In this document: positions 1 through 11,142 of the stretch, one piece after another
Layout of the letters: each line of letters opens with the position of its first letter
Position numbering within the stretch: the first letter of the stretch is position 1
NCBI GenBank assembly: GCA_003427395.1
Contig: BFEA01000472.1
Span: 785,582-808,042 of the forward strand
Length of the DNA: 22,461 nt
Direction of reading: 5' to 3'
Source of the DNA: Chara braunii
Taxonomy: Eukaryota > Streptophyta > Charophyceae > Charales > Characeae
The notes under the pieces: generated by a model
Databases searched by the model: none
Told to the model about the DNA's origin: nothing
Seen by the model: the letters and a program-made list of their open reading frames with translations, nothing else
Position numbers and translations under genes: made by a program

Positions 1-54
<54 letters not shown>
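1..54. repeat. (AG)n microsatellite at window edge
   Basis: Uninterrupted AG dinucleotide repeat running off the left edge, so its true length is unknown. The same dinucleotide (as CT on the plus strand) recurs in the leader of element A around 11469-11846. Confidence 0.97.
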
Positions 55-56
<2 letters not shown>

Positions 57-1721
57 CAGGGGGCTACCGGGCGCACTTTTTCATGAGGATGCCCGGGTGC
101 GAAGACCTGGACTAAGCCTCGACCAACCCTCCATTCAACCTCCGTGCACCCGGAGATCGAAAAAGTTAGCTGGGGTACTGGTGGTTGAAAACAGTTAGCT
201 GGGCATCTACCGAGTCTTTCTAACAGCTACAAGTGCCTGTTATTGCAGCTAAGCTCACCATTCATCAGAACTTTCCTGGATTCAATTTGTAGTGTGAGAA
301 ATTCCATGGATTTTGGAACATCCCGGTGCACGTCATGCAAGTTGTCGAAAACATGGATGTTGGTACTCAATGTTGGATTTGCATTATCAGAACGTGCCAG
401 GGTGCTGGAACGCTCGATTACATATCATGCAGGTGGATGTCTACTTTTCCACTGGGGAACACTGCAGAGCTGTCTGATTAATTGGCATTTTGAAAACGTT
501 TGTGGGAATTGAGGAGGTGATGAGTGACAGTTGTATTGTGCTCCCATTGTAATATCTTTGGGACAGCTCCAAATTACAGATTTGACAGTCCTTGAGATGT
601 TGTTGCATAGTTGCCCCTGGAGCTGTGAGAATTTGAAACCAAGGTAATGTATGTAGTTGTTTTTAATATAAGCAGGATTCAGCAAATAGCAGAAAAATGT
701 AAATGCCATTTGCTGCGGATGTTTCTACCATTGATCTGGAGCATCCGCGCGCAAGACTGCCACATTTTCCACCTCCGCTCCTCCATAAAAACATTAACCA
801 CTAAGCCAGCAGGATAACCGATAGCTAGCAGGAGAAATTAGAAAGACTATTTTTCCTCTTGATTGGAGCCCTCTTCAGGCTAAGTTTTGCTATGTTGTTG
901 CAGATACCAGGAAGACTCGCTAAAGACATCACCAGGCACGCTCAGATTCTGGGAAAAGGCACCACTTGAGCCCTATGCTCCCCCAAAGCCGGTGAGGAAT
1001 TTACTGCAGTGCATCTTCTGTCCCCATTTTGGTCTCTGCGTATTTTTCAATATCTAATGCTAATGCTTGATGTATGCTGTGGATATATTTTCACTGTAGT
1101 CCCTGCCGAAGGCTCAACGCAGCAATGTGGGACTGTTGTGGACATAGAACAATAAGCAAAATGATGGCATTGTTTGAACCATTGTACACGACACTGTCGG
1201 CTTACTAGTGTCCTATCTTGGCTTCCCTGTTCTCATCTTGCCGCTATCCCATTCCTTCCCCTTTTTCTCATTCCCTCCCTCCTCCCCCTTTCCATCTGCT
1301 CTTCGTTCCTTGCTAACTTTGTTTCCTTCTGCTGCTCTCCAGCCCTCCCTGCCTCACTTTCTCCTCTGTCCCTCTCTTTCCTATCTGTCGTTTCCTTCCC
1401 CCCTCCACTTTCTTCCTGTGCTCCCTCACTCTGCCCATCCTCATTGATTCCTTTTTTCCTTGCCGCAAGGTTGCAGACAGAAAAAGGTGGGAAATAAATT
1501 TCAGAATGGGCCTCACAAGCAGACTTTGTCACACCAGTGCATTTTTGGGTTTCTTTTATGACACACTGGCCAATCCAATGGGCATGGAAATCCTGTTTTT
1601 TTGTGGATGAGTAGCCATGTTTAGAAACCTTGTCCGCTGAAGTGAAATCAAGGTCTGTCCAGCAAAGATGAGCAATGGGTAGCCAGACCCACACCCACCT
1701 GCACCCACTGGACCCATGAGC
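55..1721. other. Left flank without recognisable gene
   Basis: About 1.7 kb of non-repetitive sequence. The longest open frames (for example 243-512 plus, 89 residues, and 1233-1694 minus, 153 residues) show no domain, motif or composition I recognise, and the minus one is largely the complement of a pyrimidine tract. An AATAAA hexamer at about 1494 could be a poly(A) signal but has no gene attached. Around 1687-1740 the sequence is an imperfect palindrome of ACCCACACC and GGTGTGGGT. It could be intergenic DNA, an intron or UTR of a host gene lying to the left, or old degraded repeat; I cannot choose. Confidence 0.5.
1240..1464 (+). repeat. Pyrimidine-rich tract
   Basis: Roughly 220 bases of mostly C and T with few interrupting purines, not a simple tandem repeat. 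Such tracts give long spurious open frames on both strands (S/L/P-rich on plus, R/K/E/G-rich on minus) and can adopt triplex DNA. No coding role is supported. Confidence 0.75.
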
Positions 1722-1801
1722 GGGTGGGTCAGGTGTGGGTCTAAATTAATCGGCCTGGCTTGGACGTGGGTGGGTCAGGTGTGGGTCTAAATTAATCGGC
1801 C
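1722..1801 (+). repeat. Two-copy tandem repeat, 46-bp period
   Basis: A 34-bp segment at 1722-1755 starting GGGTGGGTCAGG and ending AATCGGCC recurs exactly at 1768-1801. The following 80 bases carry further decayed variants of the GGGTGA / GGCCTGGGT theme. Origin unknown. Confidence 0.85.
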
Positions 1802-3341
1802 AGGGTGGGTGATGGGCAGGTCAATGTTTGGCCTGGGTCACCCGACGGGGTGTGCGACAGGTGGGTGAGTATTTGGCCTGGGTGACCTGACCCACGAAAC
1901 CAAGGACAACCCACAAAGACTTCCCCACCATCCCCACCTCCCAATTTCCCGGAGGAAAAATGGACTGTGCCTGGTCCGGCTGCCCACCCCCTGTGGACCA
2001 AGCAAAAGAACAGTGGAGGCCTCAAAAATGAATGGGCTCCATCCGCACATTTGGACTAGATGGAGCCAATCTAACCTCACTAGGCAGCAAGATCTGCTCC
2101 CTAATCCGAAACTACTGCCACCACAGTGAGAATCTCTTGACAGGTGGCGCAAGGCGGATCAGCGACGAGGAGACAGCACAATGAGTTTGACGAATCGCAT
2201 GGCATTGTGTTATGTACCCGATTGAACTTCAATCCACAACAAATTCACACGTTCCCATAAACACGTGCTATTGCAGAGAACTGCAGAGCGGAAGCTCAAT
2301 ACACATTAGAGAAGTGAATAACGAATTTCAATTCGTATTCATCACCCATCCTCCTCCAATCAATTCAGAGTACTTCATCACAACTGCGTTCACAACAACC
2401 CAGAACAACCGAAAACAAAGTATCAACGAAGTTTTCAGGAGTCCTCTTCTACCTCCTCGCCACCTCATCACCCTGGCTATGGCTGCCGTAGGAGCAGTCA
2501 CCTCCACAGCTGTCACAACGTGCCAATCTGAACCGGCAACCCCAGTGACAGGAGCGCCAGCTCAGCGCCCGCACAAAACTGCAGTGCTGGAAGTCCTGAT
2601 GAAAAAGGAGACAACCAATCCAAGACTCTGTAGAAGGTGAAGTTCCTCGAGAGGAGGAACAGCGGATATGGCTGCCAAGTGGAAGACAGCAGCGCTCAAA
2701 CCCAACAACACAGTCCTGTGGAAGCTCTGATGCAGAGTTGCGAAATAGCAGCAGTGCAATCTTCAACTTCGGTTCCCAACCCCAGCTATGGCTGGGCTTC
2801 GAGGAAGAAGATGACCTCGCCCAAAATAGCACAGCAGCGCTCCAACAACAGACGGCCAGGGTTTCCCCAGCAGCACCAAACAAGAAAAGACCCGAACCAG
2901 ATTTCCTGCCCGCTACTTCTACCCTCTGCCTAGACCTACGGACTCCAAAGGCAACAACCCAAGACTCATCTGTATGCAGATGGAAACAGGGGGAAAAGGG
3001 GACCTAGACCCATGACCAGGCAAAAGGAAAAGGCCGAATGGACTAAGACTACCAAACAGAGACTACTAGTGACAGACAGACTCAGGGATCAAGTCCCATA
3101 GGGCGCATCAGTCACAAACAAAACACACGAGTTACAGGCCATGGGATTAAGTACCCCAAGCTCAAAACAAAGAAACAGCCAGTAAACAAACTACACAGCA
3201 AACACTCGGTGTGCAACCAATAACCAGCGCAAGCGGTGGGAGAAGTATGAGCTGTAGGATCGCTAAGCTTGGATGGTTGTGGGGAATGCAGTGGTCTCAG
3301 AATCTCAGAGGGTTTATAGGGAGATTATCCGAGTAGATCGC

Positions 3342-3525
3342 TTAGTTGAATGCGAGGGTATTATCCAGGTAATCAAATTAAGGTAACCAATCAAATTCTG
3401 AAAATCGGACTGTTGAGGTTCAGATTAACAATGTGGGTTAGTTAGTTGAATGTGAGGGTATAAGCCCGGTAATCAACTTTTCTGTAACCCATTAATTATG
3501 GAAATCTGATTATTTTCTGTCTGGA
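3342..3525 (+). repeat. Degenerate 100-bp tandem duplication
   Basis: The word TTAGTTGAATG begins at 3342 and again at 3442, exactly 100 bp apart. Each copy is followed by GAGGGTAT, then GGTAATCAA, then GTAACC and a GAAATC-type tail. The copies differ by scattered substitutions and small indels. No function is evident. Confidence 0.8.
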
Positions 3526-3555
3526 CTGGGTATCAGTTAGACTCCTCAACTGCTG

Positions 3556-3586
3556 ATCTGTGTATCTGCAAGCATGATACACAGAT
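3556..3586. other. Short perfect hairpin
   Basis: Arms ATCTGTGTATC (3556-3566) and GATACACAGAT (3576-3586) are exact reverse complements around a 9-base loop. It is too short for a typical plant miRNA precursor and there is no terminator context, so it is recorded only as a structure. Confidence 0.7.
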
Positions 3587-3722
3587 TCTTCCCAAAATAG
3601 GGGTAGTATCTGACAAGATCTGTAAATGACAGAGTCATGTGTAGGGTAGGTCTATCTGAGTAGAGAGTTCAGTCACAAACAGATTTGACTCTGGCCAATC
3701 AGGCTGAGACATCACTGGGACA

Positions 3723-3726
3723 AAGC
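3723..3726. repeat. Target-site duplication of element A (left copy)
   Basis: AAGC immediately before the TG of the left LTR; the partner AAGC lies at 12956-12959. If the terminal A of the right LTR (12955) is shared, the duplication can be read as 5 bp, AAAGC. Confidence 0.75.
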
Positions 3727-4718
3727 TGAAATCAGACTCGCTTTCATTCACTATTCTCATACATGCAAACAGGTGCGCAGCAAACTGGCGACAAGCGCCC
3801 ACTCAGAACTCAGAGATATGGTAGCCAAGAACACAGATCAGATACAAGTTCACTTCGATGGCTATGGCGACTCAGCGCCCACACAACTCTCTGTTCGCAN
3901 ACACAGGATCACCCTGGATATCCCACACACGATACTCTGAACACACACACACACACACACACTGAACTCTAACTATAGCTATGTCGGCTATGGCCGCTAC
4001 TACCCTATCGGTATGGCTACACTCCTCTCTCGCCCACTTCGTCCTCGGGCTCACTGCAGACCACCTCGCACAAGTCGCTTGTGGCAGCGCTTCTGCATGG
4101 CTCACGCAGGAATGAATGAATGACTGGGCACTGCCTCTTGATTTATACTTCTGCAGCTCGTTGGTCTGGCCCTTTTCCCATGCCCGTAGTGCACACAGTC
4201 CCATGCGGTACTTGCTTGACTGGACCAGGACTGCNTAGGACTGGGACTGTTGACTCNGNANNGGTAGACTCCACCACTTGCCCACTTGCCTCACCACTTG
4301 CCCACTTGCCTCACCACTTGCCCACTTGCCTCAGCCTAAACGTGGGCAACTTCGAAAGGCCACTACTCGGACCTTCCGGAAGGCCGTAGACTTGGCCTTT
4401 CGATACCGTAGCAGCTACGACCTTGACCTTTCTGGACTGTAGCAGCTACGACCTTGACCCTTCTGGACTGTAGCAGCTACGACCTTGACCCTTCGAGACA
4501 GCTACAGCTACGACTGCTAGACCTGCTGGGACTCCTATTCGACAGGTCTCCAGATCGAACCCCTGCTACATATGGACCCTACGACAACCTACCAGCTGTT
4601 ACAGGTCACAGGTTCAACTCTAGGGGTCGACACAGATACTGTACACAATTAAGGTGGGGACTACGGATCGAGCCCTGGGATCTGCATCAGCTACTGCAAA
4701 CTGGTGAATACCGTTTCA
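3727..4718 (-). repeat. 3' LTR of element A
   Basis: Matches 12020-12955 over its whole length, beginning TGAAATCAGACTC and ending CCGTTTCA on the plus strand. It is longer than its partner mainly because it has three rather than two copies of a 20-bp unit (4274-4333) and three rather than two copies of a 31-bp unit (from 4409). It contains an (AC)n run near 3940-3963 and single N bases at 3900, 4235, 4257, 4259, 4261 and 4262. A TATA-like element lies at 4141-4147 (minus strand). Confidence 0.95.
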
Positions 4719-4733
4719 CTACCGCCGGCCTAA
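4719..4733 (-). promoter_or_regulatory. Candidate polypurine tract of element A
   Basis: Read on the minus strand, the bases just before the 3' LTR end in GGCCGGCGGTAG. The position is right for plus-strand priming, but the tract is only weakly purine-rich compared with that of element C, so it may be decayed or the primer may lie slightly upstream. Confidence 0.4.
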
Positions 4734-4756
4734 ATTCGAGGTCCTCCGAGAATAAC

Positions 4757-5050
4757 TCAGTCCAAGGCAGGACCTTTACCTCTCTGACCTCTTTCGTAGG
4801 CTCTAACTATATCGGGAGTTGTCTCTGGAAGTTCTGCTCTAGTGAACCAGCGGTCATCCTCCGGCTCCTGATAAGTAAAACGGACCTTATACTGTTTCTG
4901 TGGACGACCTCTACCTCCTGTTCTGAACAAATCTTCACCTACAATGCCGTCAATGTCATATCTCCCGTCCATGTCTGGAGGGATCATGGACCGTCTAGAT
5001 GGAAATTGTTGACTGGTGACACACAACAACAATTTTGATGCGTGAAACAC
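4757..5050 (-). pseudogene. Element A pol: integrase C-terminal chromodomain
   Basis: The end of pol, terminating at TGA 4757-4759, only 38 bp before the 3' LTR. It shows the chromodomain-like pattern YDIDGIV, then GRGRPQKQYKVRF, then EDDRWFTRAEL and IVRAYERG. This corresponds to the EVExIL / EYLVKW / TWEP / APELVxxYE layout of chromodomains, which in chromoviruses direct integration to histone-marked chromatin. The same segment in element B (18255-18318 plus 21875-22012) aligns closely, including GRGRPQK. It is the same reading frame as the upstream integrase block 5129-5482; a TGG-to-TAG type stop separates the two. Confidence 0.85.
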
Positions 5051-6256
5051 AGGGTAGGTGTGGAGGTGTGTTGGGATCTCTATAGTATAGGATGGCCCAT
5101 CCTCTCCGCCCTTAACTTCTAGAACTGGCTACGGTCCTCTATACGCGGGCAGTAACTTCTGCGAGATGTTCTCCTCAGGTGCAAACTCTCTAGACTTGAC
5201 CCAGACCAGGTCGCCTACCTGAAACTGCGATGGGCGACGGTGCTTATTAGCCTGTTCTATCATTCGGTGCTGGGCCTTCCTGAGGTTTTCAACAACAGTG
5301 GCTATCTCTTTCTCGTGCTGTATTGCAAACTCCCTAGTACCGGGCGGTAGCCTGTGAATCTGATCCCGGTTAAGTCCCTCAAACGGTCTACGGGGTCTAA
5401 AGGACTTGTGCAACTCGTTGGGAGTGCGACAGGTGGACAAATGCACGCTGTTATTGTATGCACTGGCTACCTTGGGTAACATCTCGTCCCAGTTAATCTA
5501 TATCCGGTCTAATGTACATGCGTAGAACTTGCTGCAGGATCTTGTTCATCTGCTCGGTCTGAGCGTTAGTCTCTGGATGGCGGCCAAATGACATCAACAA
5601 CTTAGATCCATAGACTCTCATCAGTTCCTGCCAGTTCTGGCTAGTGAAGCGGGTGTCTCTATCACTAACGATAGACAATGGGACGCCATGCTCGCTAACC
5701 CAAAAGTCGAAAAACTTCTGAATAACTAACTCGGTACGTGTCTTTGCAGGCAAAGGAACAAAAATAGCATACTTGCTAAATCTATTAACTACTTGGCTCT
5801 TGCCGTGTCTACTCTTGACACCGGCATCCATGAAGTCAATGAGACTGAATCTCCAGGCTGGTTTGGAATGGGCAAGGGTCTGAGAAGACCTAGAGGGGCA
5901 TGTGTAGTAGTCTTGTTCCTCTGACAGACTTCACAGTTGCGGAGGTACTCTATGCAGTCGTTTTTCATTCCTGGCCATGTGTACGGGTGCATAAGATTGG
6001 CCGAAGTCTTTTGCCAACCGAAGTGTCCCTCTGTATCATGGCATTCCCCAAGGATCAAACTGCGGATTTCCTCACTGTTGGGAACGCATAGGCGGTCTAC
6101 TACATTAGTCTTCTCGAATAACAAACCCTCTGTAGTGCGGTAATCTGGCTCAGTCTTTGGGGCCTCATTAACTTTCTTGAGGAGGTCACTATAGATAGCG
6201 TCCTGCGCATATGCCTGTCTAACTTTCTCTTGCAGGTCTCGCCCTATGTCCAGATA
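5051..6256 (-). pseudogene. Element A pol: integrase
   Basis: Inserts the cDNA into the host chromosome. An N-terminal HHCC zinc site is visible and intact (H-X4-H in ECHDTEGHFGWQK, then CEVC 29 residues later). In the core, the first catalytic Asp is in IDFMDAG, reached only after a frameshift near 5845. The second is in VSDRDTRF (codon at 5663), and the Glu is in AQTEQMN (codon at 5555), with the canonical D-X35-E spacing. A small deletion removes residues in SQVVNRFSKYA compared with element B (SQVMVIVDRFSKYA). Another shift lies near 5485-5492, and a TAG interrupts the frame near 5105. A GPY/F-like region (FQVGDLVWVKS) follows. The protein is not translatable as one piece. Confidence 0.92.
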
Positions 6257-6294
6257 GTGAACTATGGCTCCAAAGTAGTCTGACCTCCTACTCA

Positions 6295-6660
6295 GAGCAT
6301 CCGCAACTACATTGTACATGCCGTTAACTGGCTTGAGCTCAAAGTCGTACTGGTCTATCTCAGCGGCCCACCTAGTCAACTTAGGTGTCATTTTGGTCTG
6401 TGTCTTCAGCCATCTAAGCGTCTCATGGTCTGAATACACTTTGAAGTGCCTCCCAAGCAGGTAATGCTTCCAGTGCTCTAAGGCCTGCCTGAGAGCGTAG
6501 AGTTCCCTCTCATACGACGAGGTAGCGACCTTCTCTGAGGGCATCCTCGCGGACATGAACTCTACGGGTCTATAGCCATTGTCGTCGTCCTGCTGTAACA
6601 CGGTGCCTATTCCATACTGACTCGCGTCCGTGGTGACGACAAATGGCAAGGACGGATCTG
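6295..6660 (-). pseudogene. Element A pol: RNase H
   Basis: Degrades the RNA strand of the RNA-DNA hybrid during reverse transcription. It lies in the longest open block of the element (6868 down to 5789, 359 residues). The acidic residues are all present: Asp in VVTTDASQYG (residue 81), Glu in SSYERELYAL (120 or 122), Asp in KVYSDHETLRWL (147) and Asp in NVVADALSRRSDYFG (190). This is one of the best preserved parts of element A. Confidence 0.93.
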
Positions 6661-7652
6661 CTACTTTGAGGACAGGATATTTTATTAATGCGCGTTTCAA
6701 CTTCTTTAGCGCAGACGTACAGTCCTTATCCCACTGCCAGATTGCGTCATTCTTGAGCAACCTGCGAAGGGGAGCGGCGACAGTCGAGAAGTTCGTCACA
6801 AACTTCCTGTAATAGTTAGCCAGACCTAAGAACAACCACAACTCAGTCAATGTGCGGGGCGTTGCCAATCTCTAATCGTTATCTTATTGTCCTCAGGCTT
6901 AATGCCATCTCCGTCTAACACGTGGCCCAAGTACAGGACTTGTGTCTTGGCCCACTCACACTTCTTCGCATTGATCTTGAAGTTAGCTTCTCTCAGCTTC
7001 TCCAAGACCTGCCTCAAATGACCCTGGTGCTCCTGGAGGGTCCTACTGAATACTAAGATGTCGTCTAAATATACTACGACAAATCTATCTAACCAAGGCC
7101 TAAGCAAATCGTTCATACATCGCTGAAACGTCGCTGGTGCATTGGTCAGTCCAAAGGGCATCACTATGAACTCATAATGCCCATATCTAGTCCGGAACGC
7201 AGTCTTGTACTGGTCATCAGAATGGACCTCTATCTGATGATACCAGGACTTTAAGTCTTATCTTGGAGAAATACTTGCAACCCTGCACCCAATCTAAGAG
7301 ATCGTCTATCCTGGGCAGTGGTTCAGCATTCTTAACGGTAATCGCATTCAGACCCCTATAGTCTATACACACGTAGCTCTCCTTCCTTCTTGGGGACAAA
7401 TAGTACCGATGCTCCAAAAGGAGACGGACTGGGCCTAATCCAACCCTTCTCAAGGAGCTCGTCTAGTTGCTTGCGCAACTCCTCTAACTCTCTAGGGGAC
7501 ATCCTGTAGACTGCGCCCTTAGGAGTTCTACTGCCAGGCTCTATCTCTATCCTGTGCTGGATCGGTCGCGACACTACTCCTGTCGGCGGCTCTGTGAGAT
7601 CTTTAAAGTCTTCCAGCAGCTTGGCAATGGCTGGATCTGTGGAACTATCCTC
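6661..7652 (-). pseudogene. Element A pol: reverse transcriptase
   Basis: RNA-dependent DNA polymerase of the Ty3/gypsy type. In order: YRMSPRELEELRKQL and [20 protein letters not shown] (fingers), [14 protein letters not shown], the [11 protein letters not shown] palm motif, MPFGLTNAPATFQ, the catalytic VVVYLDDILVF (YLDD at 7060-7071), and the GLANYYRKF thumb/connection. Frameshifts occur near 7375, at about 7253 (one extra A just before the first catalytic Asp codon) and near 6870. The usual Gly in DLKSGYHQ is Trp here. The frame is shared with protease upstream except for a TAA after VRPVNETK. Confidence 0.94.
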
Positions 7653-8141
7653 TTACTTCGTCTCATTGACAGGCCTTACATACACTACGAAGACCTGATC
7701 ATCTAATTGTTCCTTTCTCACTAGTCGCGCAAACGTGGGAGCACTGAAACAGCAATGTGCCAAGGAGTTGTCTACTCCTGACACATGGAATAGGCGGGCA
7801 GTCTTAACCTCGCCAGACGGACTAGGGAGCCTACACTCATGCTCTCTCAAGTGGAGTGTGGCCCCTGCTGCCTCTCCCCAGTCCATGCCTAGGACTATGT
7901 CAAAAGGAAGGTCATCTTGAACGAGGAGAGTTAGGGAGTTGAGAACTTTCTCCACCTTCCCATCTTTCTCTAGGCGGAAGTACGCCTGGACTCCCTCTAC
8001 GTAGTCCTCAACACGCATAGTGCGGTTGTCTACGAGGACACTAACTATGGGGTCTTCCAACTTCTGGACTTTCAATCCTAGCCTCAACTTTTTTAGCGCT
8101 CTACGACTAATATAACTACGGGTGGCCCCTGAATCTATAAG
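7653..8141 (-). pseudogene. Element A pol: aspartic protease
   Basis: Cuts the gag-pol polyprotein. The active-site triplet is visible in LIDSGATRSYIS (DSG codons 8135-8127, minus strand), followed in the same frame by KVQKLEDPIVSVLVDN, a flap-like stretch and FDIVLGMDW, the typical second conserved block of retroviral-type proteases. The frame ends with TAA at 7653 after VRPVNETK. A frameshift near 8140 separates it from gag, where the preceding residues FRSRVGGQG are in another frame. In an intact copy the two would be continuous. Confidence 0.88.
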
Positions 8142-10425
8142 GGCCCCTGGCCCCCTACTCTACTCCTGAACACTTCTAGATCCACTAACAGTAGCTGCCC
8201 TTTACTATCTTTCTTCATTTTGGCCCAGGCAGGCATCCTCTCTTTCAATTCCTTTGCCACGCCTATGAGGGACGTGCCTAGAGAGACGTTGACACAAGCA
8301 GTCTCTGGAGAACTAACTAGGCATGGGCCTGCAACCTCTGTCGAAGGCTCATGTGGTGCGGGAGTTTCTTGTACGCGCGCACGCTTCCCCTCATGGCCAA
8401 ATAGTAGGGGCAGTTGCGACCCCTACCGGCGGCTGCCTTTTGACTCTTGGGCAGCCCAACGGGCCTGTCTATACTTAGGACAATATTTGATAATATGGGC
8501 CGGGTCACCACAATAGAGGGACTGCCCCTGCTCCATACGTTGCTGCCAGACTCTCTGCTCTAGGCCTAGATCTTCCTAGGGCCGGCCTTGCGGCCAACCT
8601 GGGTGCCAACCTCCTCTCCTTTGAGGTGATCCTCCACCTCGTCTCTGCGGGGACGGACTGGGACCCTGACGATTTGGCGGGGGACCTTGACCCCTACCTC
8701 CCTCTTGGCGGTTCCTTTGGCCGCCAACCCCCTGAGCGCCCGATCCTTGGCCTCCCGTGGCCTGGCCCGTTTGGCCCTGACATCCTCCTCTACTTTGCGG
8801 CCTCCCTCCATCCGCGACAGCTGCATAGGACCTCCCCTGTCCTATGTTACTGTCCTCCTCCTCGAGGCCCCACTCAATCTGACTGTACGGGACCTCATCA
8901 GTACCACCTTCTTCCAACGTAAGGATCATATAATCCTTGGCCCTAACCTGACCAGAGATGGTACGCCCTTTCCACTTCTTTCCCTTATCTAAGTCTTTGT
9001 GCCAGAAAGTGAAAACTGACATTGACTTGGCCTCAAACAAGACCACCTCCCTACTCAACGCATCGTATGTGATGTTGGGCTGTTGGGTCTTGTAAAAGAA
9101 GTGCCCTCGTAAGGGCTCTGGCATGGCACGATAAAACAACTGGACCAACGGAGTCTCAGTGACCCCGTGGTCTGGGTCGGCTACCAAGTCGTCCATGACA
9201 GCTTTGAGTGCTCTCGCACTCCTCCACTGTCGCGAATGGATGGTTTGGAGCTTATCGGAGGCCCTGACACCTTTGGTGACGTCAGCAAACCTCTCGCGCA
9301 GGAGTTTGAGAAAAGTGGCGAGGGGGGTAAGGCTGGAATATGCAATCATGTTGTGCTCGCAATCTGCGGCACGTGCGAGGGACCTGGCGAAGCTAGCCGC
9401 TTCGTCTTTTAGAGCGTGGAAGGCAATGACGGGGACAATATGCTGTAAAAAGACGTGTGTTTATACTGGCCTCCCAGTTATCGGAATTTTCCTCTTTCTT
9501 CCCGCTATATGGGTCAGGGAGTTTCAACTTGAATGGCTTTTTGCGGGGACGCGCCGTGGCCTCTGTTGTGGCCACAACTTCGGCGGTCTCAATGGCGCCA
9601 GCGCAGAACTTGTCTATGCCATCCCTTAATCTTCTAATTTCGGTCCCGACGTGGCTCACCACGTCACTCGCAAATTCTCTAAACCCGGATCGCATTGTTT
9701 GCAGGGTCACCTCTTGGCCCTTACGGGCCTGGTGCTCTTCCAACCAGGCCTCACTCAGGACTTCCAGAAAGCCCATCATCTTGTCTAGCTTGGCAGAGAC
9801 CTCTGTTTGGGCCTGCAACTCCTGCCTGTCGGTTCACACTCGCTCAACCTCCCCGGCTCTTCTACTGGCTTCCTCCCTCCTCTTCTTTTCTCTCATCATC
9901 TTCAACTTCCACTCCCAACTTTTTCTCATTCTCTGTCGCCTGGCGTTTTAGGGGATCCTCTATCAGCTCCAGGGCCCTGGCAAACGCCTCCCTCTCCTCC
10001 TGCGGCACATATAATTGTGCCTCTTCATCTTCTCCCAAGGATAAGTTAGCCACCCATTCACTAATCTTCTTCTTCCTCCATATGTCCTCCTCCTTCGTGC
10101 CACTTGCTTTCCCTCTCTCTTCTCCACGCCTTCTTTCAAGGGGCTCTTCTTCTTCTTCTTCCTCCTCCTCTGCTGCTGCTTCTTCCTCTGCAGCCCTTCT
10201 TCTTTCCTCTTCCTCTAGCTGGATGTGCAGCATCTTCTCCTTTTGAAATCTAAGCATCTCCTCCTCCATTCTCTTCTTCTTCGCCGCCTACTCCTCTGCA
10301 ATGGCCTGTAACTTCGCCTGCTTAAGGAGCTCCTTCTTCTCCTTTTTCTCTCTCAAAAGGGCGGCAATCCGGGCCTGCTCGGCCTCGGAGGGGGCAGTAC
10401 TCTTCCCACTATGGGTGTCAACCAT
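8142..10425 (-). pseudogene. Element A gag
   Basis: Nucleocapsid/capsid protein that packages the element RNA. The probable start is the ATG at 10425 (context ACCATGG, a strong plant initiation context), the first of a K/E-rich coiled-coil-like region with a glutamate run. An in-frame TAG at 10290-10288 interrupts it. The frame shifts near 9880 and near 9440. The retrotransposon-gag domain follows at 9349-8900 (LLRERFADVTKGV, LVQLFYRAMPEPLRGHFF), then an R/G/Q-rich tail to a TAG at 8578-8576. Continuing in the same frame, a CCHC zinc knuckle at 8480-8521 reads SLYCGDPAHIIKYC, with Ser in place of the first Cys. A further TAG is at 8425-8423. Confidence 0.9.
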
Positions 10426-11011
10426 GGTGATTGGCGCACAACCAGGCAACGGTTCCACTCCTCACCACTTAGACTCTACTCCCCCTGACTGACTCACCTA
10501 TTGACTCAATCTAACGACTTACAGAATCCGGACAGGATCCTGTCAACTAGGATCTCTAGCCTAAGGATGTCACTACAAGACCTGTTGTTGATCAGGAGGC
10601 ATTTAAGGAGATCCCCTGTAACTCCTTAGGAATTATTTAACGTCGCAGAAGGACGACACGATCAACAGGTCTTCTCAAGACTTAGACGGCCTGTTGTGCA
10701 GCCCACAGCTCGGATTTTGGGCCTACCGTGCCACACCAAGCAGCGCGCCGGTCAGTACCGGTCCTTGGGAGGGTTCGTGTCCTCCGGGACAGTCAAGTCG
10801 TCAGACACGGTCTTTAGCCCTGCTCAGCCCGTGTGGGTTTGGTCAACGAGGCCCCATCCTTCATCCGCAGAGTTCCTAAGACCTGGACAAAGACTCGATG
10901 CAGAAAGAAGAGACAGACAAACTTGACTCAGCAAGTACCACAGGGTGTGTGCACATCCATAGGGCGAGGGGATAGGCTGAGGGCTTGGCGAGATTATACC
11001 GGCTGCAGCTT

Positions 11012-11142
11012 GGTCAAACTCGTGGTCAACGGCCTTGGCCAACGCCTTGGTCAATGCTCGGTCAATGCTGCAGTCAACCCCCGGCCAATGCCGGTCAATC
11101 CCGGTCAACACCTCTGGTCAACTCCCAATCAATGCCGGTCAA
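11012..11142 (-). promoter_or_regulatory. Cluster of W-box-like TTGACC words in A leader
   Basis: On the minus (transcribed) strand TTGACC occurs at 11012, 11024, 11049, 11060, 11093, 11103, 11116 and 11137 (plus-strand starts), with TTGACT at 11072. TTGGCC variants at 11037 and 11083 fill the gaps. TTGAC(C/T) is the core bound by WRKY factors of green plants. The spacing is irregular (about 10-33 bp). It may be a regulatory array or simply a decayed minisatellite. Confidence 0.55.

Larger units (their letters stand above)
1802..3726. other. Left flank up to element A, no recognisable gene
   Basis: About 1.9 kb upstream of the A insertion site. The longest frame is 2212-2640 plus (142 residues, T/S/P-rich, overlapped by another Q-rich frame from 2637). 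Neither resembles a protein family I know, and neither has supporting gene structure. Segments at 2640-2900 are rich in CAGCAG/CAACAA, which inflates open frames. A fragment of an older repeat is possible. With element A removed, 3726 would join 12960 as a continuous pre-insertion site. Confidence 0.45.

Noticed and set aside
1233-1694. 153-residue minus-strand basic frame
   Set aside because: Its R/K/E/G-rich C-terminal half is just the complement of the pyrimidine tract.
2212-2640. 142-residue frame in the left flank as a possible host gene
   Set aside because: No recognisable domain, low-complexity T/S/P composition, overlapping frames of similar length, and no promoter or splice evidence. 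Kept only as a note in the flank entry.
9695-10246. 183-residue Ser-rich plus-strand frame
   Set aside because: Complement of the glutamate-rich coding part of A gag; a shadow frame.
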